A stretch of 64,000 bases of DNA, taken from positions 75,105,422 to 75,169,421 of the forward strand of contig CP142456.1 in NCBI GenBank assembly GCA_038049695.1, in the 5' to 3' direction. The notes under the pieces were generated by a model. That model made no database searches. It saw nothing but the letters and a program-made list of their open reading frames with translations, and was not told the DNA's origin. This DNA comes from Cinnamomum chago. Its lineage: Eukaryota > Streptophyta > Magnoliopsida > Laurales > Lauraceae. Position numbers and translations under genes: made by a program. Positions 55,850 to 64,000 of this stretch are shown piece after piece (the first letter of the stretch is position 1; each line of letters opens with the position of its first letter).

Positions 55850-56420
55850 AGGATTCCCCTGTTTGGACCAAACAGGGGATCCCTGTTACATGGGGGGGGG
55901 GGGGGGGGGGGGGGGATCTGACTTTTTCTTTCCTCCGCCTCCCCACGTGGAGGGCCCTGTTTGGACCAAACAGGGGATCCGGTTCCTGCACAAGAGGTTC
56001 GAGTTGGCAGACTCAATTACTTGAGACCCTCTCGGGCAGGCCTTAGAGCATTCTCAGGGTCCAATGGTGAGAGAAACTTCACTCTAGTTGGAGCTACAGC
56101 GCTGCCAAATTGATGGTGTCTTAGAAATGTTCAAAATAGAATCAAGGAGTCAAGTCACGGGTTTGAAATGTGAACATCCTGAGAGAGAGGTCTGGGTTTC
56201 AAAAATGGGCTCCACCAACTGTATGGACCGGGAAAACAGATCTCATGTTTTGTCCAAACAGGGGAGCCTTGTTTAGACGAATTATGGGGTGACTCGCGCG
56301 GGGGCTGAGGAAAGAAAATTTATTTTTCTCTTTCCTCCACCCCCTTCCACCTCAGTATGTGACGACCTCTGATTCGTCTAAACAGGGCTCCCCTATTTGG
56401 ACGGAACATGGGATCCGGAT
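55850..56420. repeat. Two adjacent inverted-repeat segments with a long G run
   Basis: First segment 55850-55985: GGATTCCCCTGTTTGGACC near the left is mirrored by a copy near the right (CCAAACAGGGGATCC), with a run of more than 20 G between (55892-55914). Second segment 56228-56420: CAGATCTCATGTTTTGTCC, then CAAACAGGGGAGCC, then TTTAGACGAAT, mirrored by ATTCGTCTAAACAGGG and GGACGGAACATGGGATCC. Both are probably MITEs of one family. Confidence 0.65.
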
Positions 56421-56793
56421 CCAAAACTCGGAGGCAGGCACAACCAATTTACCAGTTGCATGTACGCTAAATAGGGTCAGGGTCAGGCCAGGCTTTTAAA
56501 CATAGGAAGGCCTAGGGGCCATGAATTTCTTCTTGCTCAAGAGGCCGCAATTTTTTTTTTTACTGCGGTGGCACCTTATACCTTTTTTGTTGGCTCATGT
56601 TCCCACCTACTACAACTCAAATCCCCGCCTACTACAACCCACCCACCCAAAATCAAGTACACTTGTCCCCAGCTCGACTCAATCAAATATTTAGTTTTCC
56701 GTAATTGAAGTGATGATTTTCTCCAATACTCCTTAAATTAATCACCTACCTACTTACATAAACCCTTGTTAGGTTACCAAACCACAAGACGTA

Positions 56794-57189
56794 CTCCCTC
56801 CGTTTGGGAAGGGGAGAGGGGAGGGGAGGAAAAATGAAGGGGAGGGAAGGGGAGGGAAAATTAATTTTAATTATCTCCTTTTGTTTGGAAAGTCAAAAAG
56901 TAGGGGAAGAAAAGTGAAAAAGTAGGGTTTTGTTTGTTTGTAAGAAAGATAGAAAATTACCGTTTTGTCCTTGCTTTTGTAAAAACTTTAAAATTATCTT
57001 TTACATATAAAGGGCAATTTAGTCATTTTGTCCATTTTCTCCTCCTTCCCCCCATTTTTCCCTTTGTTTTGGAGAGAAAATTTTTTCACCCTCCCCCCAT
57101 CCCATCCCCCCATTTTCCCTCCCCCCTTTCCCAAACACTATCAAAAAAAATTTCCCCCCCCCCCCCTCCCCCCATTCCCAAACGGAGGG
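56794..57189. mobile_element. MITE at the promoter of PLR copy 2
   Basis: Ends CTCCCTCCGTTTGGGAA and TTCCCAAACGGAGGG are inverted, with TA on both sides (56792-56793 and 57190-57191), as for Stowaway-type MITEs. It is related to the element at 45034 in the GTTTGGGAAGG core and the G/C-rich interior. The right flank TAAATTTTTG aligns with the TATA box of PLR copy 1 (TATAAATTTTAG), so the insertion falls on that site. Confidence 0.78.
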
Positions 57190-57215
57190 TAAATTTTTGC
57201 CACGAATAATGAATA

Positions 57216-57337
57216 ATTGATAGACTACTTACTGGAAAGAGAGAATGAGAGAGACTTGAGAGAGAGAGAGAGAGAGATTGATAGACTACTTACTGGAAAG
57301 AGAGAGTGAGAGACTTCAGAGAGAGAGAGAGAGAGAG
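57216..57337. repeat. Duplicated 61-bp leader of PLR copy 2
   Basis: ATTGATAGACTACTTACTGG plus a (GA)n-rich tail occurs at 57216-57276 and 57277-57337, ending at the start codon. PLR copy 1 has a single version before its ATG. The upstream in-frame ATG at 57278 in the second unit could add 20 Arg/Glu-rich residues but is a by-product of the GA repeat. Confidence 0.85.
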
Positions 57338-60300
57338 ATGGGAAAGAGCAAAGTTCTTGTGGTAGGGGGGACTGGTTACATAGGCAAGAGACTTGTTAAG
57401 GCAAGCTTAGCTCAAGGTCATGAGACATATGTCCTCCACCGGCCGGAGATCGGCGTGGACATCGAAAAGGTCCAGATGCTATTGTCATTCAAGGAACAAG
57501 GGGCCCGCCTCGTCGAGGGATCATTTTCCGATCACCGGAGCCTAGTCGATGCCGTGAAACAGGTGGATGTGGTCATCTGTACGATATCGGGTGTTCATAT
57601 GAGGAGCCACCACATCCTCCTGCAGCTTAAGCTCGTCGATGCCATTAAAGAAGCTGGCAATATCAAGGTTTGCATGACTAAACTGCACGTGCTATCTTGA
57701 TGCATACAAGCTCCTTATTTTATTTTATTTTTATTTTTAATACTGGGGTTTTCTCAAATCAACTCATTCAGAGAGATGTCTTCCACAAATTTTCTACCAC
57801 AAGGGACCGACCTTAATCAATCGAATTTGCTCGCACTCAGTAACCTCCCACCTTAATTAACCCAATTTCCTCACACTCACTAACCTCCCATAGAATGGTA
57901 CCCATCTGTTTTTGATACTAGTCCAAATTTATGCATAGCTTTTTACTGAATTTCATAGTAGAAGTCATGATAAACCTTAATGCTCCCAAAAGCAATAAGT
58001 CAATAGCAGTGATGGTTTAATTGAGATGAGTTTTTTTTTTTCCCCAAAATCATATTCATAATGAGGTCTTTCCACAAAATTATATTTTCTTTTATTGAGA
58101 TGCATCCAAGTGAGTCCCACGAGGCGCTTCAGATTTTGCCTCTTGGAAAGTGTGATTCTTATCTATTTAAGCCACCTTTTCTCTTCATTATTTTTTATTT
58201 TAATTTGATCAATCATGGCATTCGCATCATGGTTCAAAATCTCGGTCTTGGTCGCGGTATCGGCCGGGCCGAAAAACCGATATGATATCGGTATCGGTCG
58301 CGAATATCGGTCCGTCTCAGTTATCGCGGTATGAATTTTTTTTTAATCCAAAAAAATCTACAAAAATATCCAAAAAATCCAGAATATTAGAAAATGCTGG
58401 AAAACAATATTTGTTTCCATTAATAACAGCAATAAATCAAAATCTCGGTCACCTTAAGTTATGAGTCCTGTCTGTGTTGCAGACTCGCAGTTCACTGTCT
58501 TTTCCAGTATTTCATATAATGCAAACATCAATCATTTACACACCATACAATGATCATGAATCATTAAAACAACATATTTATGATGAAATCCCCAAAAAAT
58601 AATATATTATAATTCAAATATTAAAAAATCCGAAAATAAAAAAAAATTGAAAAAAAAGTTCAAAATCATGTGTATGAGTAGATCTAGCATGAAAGTATGT
58701 AGATCTAATTTCTAAATGAAGAAAACAACACAAGTGAGTAAGTGACAAACCTCTATGCTTCATCTATAAAAAAATAAAAAAAAATAAAAAAAAAACCATA
58801 ATAAAATGCTTTAAGTTGATTTCCTCTTACCTTAGATAATTTTTCTTCAAAAAATAGAAGTGAGATTTGAAAATATGCAAGAGAGATGGTGACTGCTGCT
58901 ATGGCTAGTAAGGAGTTGAGAAGAGAGGAGAAGAAGATGAAGATGGGGGAAAAAATAAAAAAATTAGGATTCTCACCCTTTTTAACATATCTCGGCCGAT
59001 ATTTTGAAAATATCGGCCGAGATATTGAAAAATCCCCTATGAACTTCATCTCGGCCGAGATGGGTCGAGATATTGAAGAAAAAAACCGATACCGATATCT
59101 CAGTGAGATATCGGTTCGGTATCGGCCGATACCGGTTCATATCGGCCGATATGAACTGGTATCGACCGGTTTTTAAATCCATGATTCACATACACTCATA
59201 TGCCTCCAATTATTTAGTGCCCACCCTAATGTGATACTAATCCAATTGCTTATACTTAAAAGTTATGTCCAATCAGAAAAATAAATGCATTATGGAAACG
59301 TCAGTAACTTTTGACGCTTCAAAAGTGAGTTAGGATACCCTAAAAAAAGTGTTATCCTGCACACTTCCCATGAGTGGGAAATGTGAATCTACATGTGGGG
59401 ACCAGTTATTGATAACCCTAACCTCCAAAATGAGTCTCATCCCATCCAATGAGATATCCTTGAATTTTAGTTCTAAGGGAATTGGTGTCCTCATAAGATA
59501 GAGCACGAACATGATTTAGGCATATGGTTAATAATGCAAAAGATTGTGCAAATCATGTAATCAGTCACATGTTCAATCCTAAGGTGTGGGCCAATACCTA
59601 TTAAGGTAGAATTTGAGGATATATCAGTGGAGGGAAGGATACTTATTTTTGAATAGTGTGGATTATTAATAAGCGGGCCCCACATGGAGATTCTCATATC
59701 TCACTCACCGATGCCTAGTGGAAAAATACTGGAGACCTTTTTTTTTCCTCTACTCTGGTAAATATTCACACACCCCAACTGAGCCTAGTGGGTGGTGTTA
59801 TGCCTGTGTTGGTGATGTCATGTATTTGAATCTTGTGCCTTAACTTTTCTTATATATATGATTGTTTTTATAGCCGGGCTGGGCTTGGGCTCTCTAGTCT
59901 CTACCACTGAATCCAAGCCCAATCTGATTAGTATACCCTAGGGCAGAAGGCCCAGGCTCCGGCCCGGTCCATGAACACCCCTAACTAAAGCATGGGTGGA
60001 TTGTCATGTTACATAAATTTTGTTTTTTCATTTCAATCTATCTTGAGTCAAATCATCAGATCAGTTGCACTTTTTTAAATATATTTTTATTCCATTCATC
60101 CAAGTCCTCTTTGGTGTATCCATTCCCCTTGGTGGGCCATCAACCTTCATAGCTAAAATTTTCCTTATTGGTGTCGTTGTCAGCCTGCGTTAAACATGTC
60201 CAAAAATCATTTTAAACGGATTTATCTAATTTTATCATTGACCCCCTAAATACTCTCCAAAATGCTCATTTCTAATTTTATGGTTCCTAGGTTTACTATA

Positions 60301-63300
60301 CATCCAACCCCGCATTCTCAGCTATGTCACATCCGTTTTGTGTATATAATGCTTCTTTATTGTCTAACATTCTGCTCCATATAGGTCATAGCTAGTCTAA
60401 TCATAATCTTTTAAATTTTTTCCTTCAATCTTGTTTGCATTTGTTGATTACAAAATACTTTGGGTTTCAGAAGCAAATCTCTACTTTTTAACCATTTCCC
60501 TTTTATCCTATGTTTGACATCTTCATCAATCTCCCCATTGTTACTATTTATAGAGTCAAGGTAAGGAAAAGAATCTCCTTGTGGTATCTCATGATCTTTA
60601 GTTCCCATGGTGATTTCAACATTTTCTACACGCTTATTGAAGCTACAATCCCGCTTTATGACTCTCTTTTTTAATGATTATATTTTAATGGGTCTATCCG
60701 AAAAAGAGTAGAGATACAAAAAAAGCCCTAAAATTAGAGGCTAAATCCACTACTCAGTCTTACTTATATCTCAATAGGAACAATGTTTTCCAGTCAGATA
60801 TAGGTCCATACAAGAGATAGCCTGATGGACATGGTAGTCTTACTTAATATCTCAACAGGACCAATGTTTCAAAACTAGGACCAACCATCGAAACAGTGAA
60901 GGCTATGGTATGGTTGAACTCACTCCAACTGACTGTACAGTCAAACAATGAAAGTATCATAACATAACAATTGTACGTCCACTAATAATAAATTCTTAAC
61001 ATGCTGTTTTAAAAAGTAAGAAATCATGAAGAAAGTAGTGCAAAAAGTCTATGGACAATGGGTTGGTCTTACAAAAAGAAAGTAAAAAAAGTTCAAATTT
61101 AAGGTTTTTAAAAATGAAACTAATAAAAAACTAAAATGTTTGATTTACTATGATTTTTTCTTATGTTACTCATTGGCCGGTGCTTAATAAATCAGCCAAT
61201 TTGGTTGAACCAAATCACCACATATAGCGGTTCTGGCTCACCGGGAGCAATTCATAGCAGTGGGTCCAATTCCATCTTTAAAGCATTGGCTAGGATCAAG
61301 GCCCAATGTCAATTGATTAGTGCACCTTCTATAGCCAACTCGGCTCCTGAAGAAATTTTAAGAACAGAACCCCTTCCATGGCATATATTGTTAGCAGGAG
61401 GTTGGAGGGAATTGAACTCTCCTGAAGCTATTTAACTGGCACACTTTGTGTGTGTTTGTGCAACGAAAAAGGTGTGGAGAAGTTGTGCCTTTTTCCATGG
61501 CCCCTAATTTTCACTTAAAACGCAATTACACTGATTTTAGCATGGTTTATAGTGCAAGAGAGGAAATCAAAATCTAAATGGTGTTTGAAAATCATGAATC
61601 AACTCCCTTGCAGGCGGAATCCCCTGTTACAAAAATTCACCCTAATTTGAAGTTATCCCTAATTTGAAGTTACAAAGGCTACTGATCCTTAAAAAAGTTG
61701 TCCCTTGTGGAAAGTGGAACATGTTAAGGGCCAAATCATCTTACTTACTGCACAAACAAGTCCTTATAAAAAAGTACAATTGAGTTCCTTTCAAAAGAGA
61801 AATCTAACCCCTCCACAAATATGCCCAAGAAAGTGCAAACAAGATCGAATCAATAAAGGTAACTGTTTCTATTTTTATTTTTAATTTTTTTGGTATAAAA
61901 TCCAGGTAACTGTTGGTGTTATCTAAACAAAAAACCACGGTCGAGTTCCAAGGCAATATAGAAATAGATAAATGAGCTACAGTTAAAGCAGCCCATACCT
62001 GATTTGGGTCCATTATTTGGGTGGTTTTATTTACCCGATTGGGTCACATCCATGGCAGGCCATACCACATTCTTCCCATAAGTTTAATTATTTATTACCA
62101 GTCAGCAGCGTTAGGTGGAAATACCCATAAGTTTAATTATTTATTACCAGTTAGCAGCGTTAGGTGGAAATAAACTGTCTTAGATCACTGGACCATAGCC
62201 CCATTTTGAGTTTGCTTAATCCCATCATCCTGTTAAAACAAAAAAAAAACAAAATGGCCCATCATCCTATAATGTATGCTATGGGAAATGATCAACATTG
62301 AAATTCCATAGTTGCCGGCTCATATATCTTTACTGCGGGCTCACCATCAGTGAATCCTAGCCATTCTCTTTGTGTCTGTTTTGCACACACTATCTGTGTG
62401 CAGTATGGGGATTAGTAAGGTGTTCATCTAACAAAATATATAAAAAAACAACGGGCGAATGGATGCAGCGATTCTTGCCATCTGAGTTTGGCACAGATCC
62501 GGCGAGGATGGCTGATGCATTGGAGCCTGGAAGAGTGACATTCGAAGATAAAATGGTAGCGAGAAAGGCGATCCAAGACGCAGGGATTCCCTTCACTTAC
62601 ATCTCTGCCAACTGCTTTGCGGGCTATTTTGTTGGGGGCCTCTGTCAACCGGGTAGAATTATACCTTCAAGGGAGAGTGTCTGCTTGTTTGGAGATGGTA
62701 ATGTCAAAGGTATATGTCATTGCTTTTATTTACTTTTTCCTATGCACAGCAAACTCTATTCATTTGAGTTTTCTTGAAAGCATTAAAAGAAAAGATTATA
62801 GATTATAGTTGGCTGTCAAAATGGGCCACTGAGGCATGGATTTTGAACTAATGAGGACATCAGAGAGAAAGATCCATTCAAAACACAAATTTCCTTGGAC
62901 CAGGCATGGTCTTTTAACAGGCCTACTTTTGGTGTCAACCATCGTGGTCGGAATGTGCTCAATGGAATCAAAGCTAGCCCACCTGAACAGAACTAAGGTA
63001 CATGATGGACCAACTTGTGACTGAACCATAGAGATCCTGAAGGAATAACAATAACAGGCCGAAATTTAAACTGATTGGATCAGGCCCATAAAAACAGCCC
63101 ACCATGCCCTAGAGGCCCACAATCACCAACCCAATTAACCTAAACTAAACTAAATTAATGAAAATCTCTGGCACTTGTCAGATCAGTAATGACCTAGGCC
63201 CGCTGTCTACATGATATTGTCCGTTTTGGCTCCTGAGATCTCAATCCAATCTTGACACTGGGTTTTAAAAGGCCTCATGTTGAGTTAAAGTTTAGTCGCA

Positions 63301-64000
63301 CACATATATACTCAAGATCTAGACTGACATGTTTCTAATGTGGGATTTAGACAAAGCTTCGCAGTGCTAATGAAGCACTCCACCCTTATCCTTTTGAATT
63401 CCCCTTTTTTGGCTCACAGAATCACTTGACATTATCTTGCCTCACGGGATTACCTAGGAGGATTGAGATCTCACACTCTCTCTTATCAATGGTTCTGATA
63501 CCATTAAAGTGGACCTAAACTAAACTAATGAAGAGACCCCATCCACTGTAACTGATTTTTTTAGTTGTACTAGCCATAATTAATCTGTGAAATTTGTTTT
63601 CCATAACAGGTATTTATGTAGAAGAAAATGACATTGCTACATACACCATCAAAACTATAGACGACCCAAGAACACTGAACAAGACACTCTACCTCCGACC
63701 CCCTGAAAACATCCTCTCCCAGAGAGAGGTAGTCAAGATGTGGGAGAAACTCATTGGAAAGGAACTCGAGAAAACTAGTATATCCGCAGAGGATTTCCTT
63801 GCTCAAATGAAAGGTAAGTCACACCAGTGGCCACAAGAGAGAAAAATATGACAGTACCATCCATGGTCTTAAAAAAATAAAAATAAAAAAACACTTATAT
63901 TGCATTCTAAGAGCTCTATAAAATAGGTTGAGTTGTTTCTTTCAGGTCTGGATTACGCACAGCAGGTGGGTTTGGTACATTACTACCATGTTTTCTTTGA
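57338..64000 (+). CDS. PLR: Pinoresinol-lariciresinol reductase, copy 2 (cut by window end)
   Basis: Exons 57338-57667, 62469-62709, 63610-63813 and 63946 to beyond 64000; exon lengths 330, 241 and 204 equal those of copy 1. The protein keeps GGTGYIGK, FLPSEFGTDPARM and the catalytic Lys138 (TFEDKMVARKA). Visible differences from copy 1 include I19L near the cofactor site (GKRIVK to GKRLVK), V140A, HTYV to FTYI after GIP, GLGQP to GLCQP, and an AIYVDED to GIYVEEN change at exon 3. The Cys form at GLCQP is the one I know from other PLRs, so copy 1 carries the derived residue. Everything visible is open and spliceable, so it is probably functional. Its promoter differs from copy 1 through a MITE and a duplicated leader. 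Intron 1 (4.8 kb) holds a hAT-like MITE and a LINE relic. Confidence 0.93.
58228..59183. mobile_element. hAT-like non-autonomous element with CGGCCGATAT repeats
   Basis: Ends CATGGTTCAAAA and TTTTAAATCCATG are inverted with small differences. The flanks ATTCGCAT (58220-58227) and ATTCACAT (59184-59191) look like an 8-bp target duplication with one change. The subterminal 150 bp at each end are packed with TATCGGCCGATA-type palindromes, which could be transposase-binding sites. The 956-bp interior is AT-rich and has no transposase. Present only in PLR copy 2. Confidence 0.7.
60000..60660 (-). pseudogene. RTE-type LINE relic in PLR copy 2 intron 1
   Basis: The minus strand around 60608-60411 encodes FPYLDSINSNNGEIDEDVKH followed by RIKGKW, the reverse-transcriptase C-terminal block also seen in the LINE at 16809-17003 (KYLRSMVQQDGEIDTDVSHR). 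Sequence to about 60290 continues the match in broken frames. The left part matches 46757-46915 of unit 1. Confidence 0.7.
60661..62468. other. Rest of PLR copy 2 intron 1, no gene seen
   Basis: An open frame at 61163-61435 has no recognised domain. AAATACCCATAAGTTTAATT with TTATTACCAGTYAGCAGCGTTAGG occurs twice near 62080-62175 as a short tandem repeat. The part from about 61700 resembles intron 1 of copy 1 near 47730-48120. Confidence 0.5.

Larger units (their letters stand above)
53818..64000. repeat. Unit 2 of the PLR tandem duplication (incomplete in window)
   Basis: Homologous to unit 1 from its 5' flank through exon 4. It has insertions of its own: hairpins at 55850-56420, a MITE at 56794 and a hAT-like MITE at 58228. 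The right end lies beyond the window. Confidence 0.85.

Noticed and set aside
61163-61435. Open frame of 90 aa in intron 1 of PLR copy 2
   Set aside because: No domain or splice context recognised; within an intron of an expressed-looking gene.
63240-63520. GGTTCTGATACCATTAAAG and GTGGGATTTAGAC motifs in intron 2 of PLR copy 2, resembling LTR-element ends
   Set aside because: The words resemble common plant LTR or TRIM sequence, but no paired repeat, primer site or target duplication could be placed.

Overview
The window is nuclear DNA of a flowering plant. Genes are few, split by canonical GT-AG introns (some of several kilobases) and spaced by AT-rich DNA full of plant transposons: a Gypsy-type element with terminal repeats, RTE-type LINEs, hAT and Mutator-like elements, short MITEs and tRNA-derived SINEs. 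The species cannot be read from the sequence.

Genes that look intact. (1) A five-exon NRT1/PTR-family (NPF) transporter at 10914-15244 (+), 584 aa, with a degenerate proton-coupling motif. (2) A six-exon ARF small GTPase of the ARFB1 type at 31044-39167 (+), 193 aa, whose introns hold several transposons. (3) A tandem pair of pinoresinol-lariciresinol reductase (PLR) genes, lignan biosynthesis: PLR copy 1 at 44405-50393 (+), four exons, 312 aa, complete; PLR copy 2 from 57338 (+), cut by the window end in its fourth exon. The duplication unit is about 12.9 kb. The two copies later received different insertions, including a MITE at the TATA-box position of copy 2.

Layout. 1-4427: gene fragments and plain intergenic DNA. 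4428-9377: a young non-autonomous LTR retrotransposon (gag only, minus strand) with a hAT element nested in gag. 10914-15244: transporter. 16324-22482: an RTE-type LINE (minus strand, 19-bp target duplication) that contains a truncated Gypsy element (one LTR, primer-binding site, gag). 22751-30343: a 7.6-kb Mutator-like element with 1233-bp inverted arms and a 9-bp target duplication. It carries pieces of host genes (an ATG8 exon, the first two exons of exosome subunit RRP45, a small GRF zinc-finger gene) and an array of about eleven 188-bp repeats. It is the most remarkable object here. 31044-39167: ARF gene. 39168-64000: the PLR duplication, crowded with MITEs, SINEs and LINE relics.

The host genes are not functionally linked. 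Gene models were built by reading splice sites and checking that frames join; every joined model keeps an open frame. Family names come from motif recognition without a database search.
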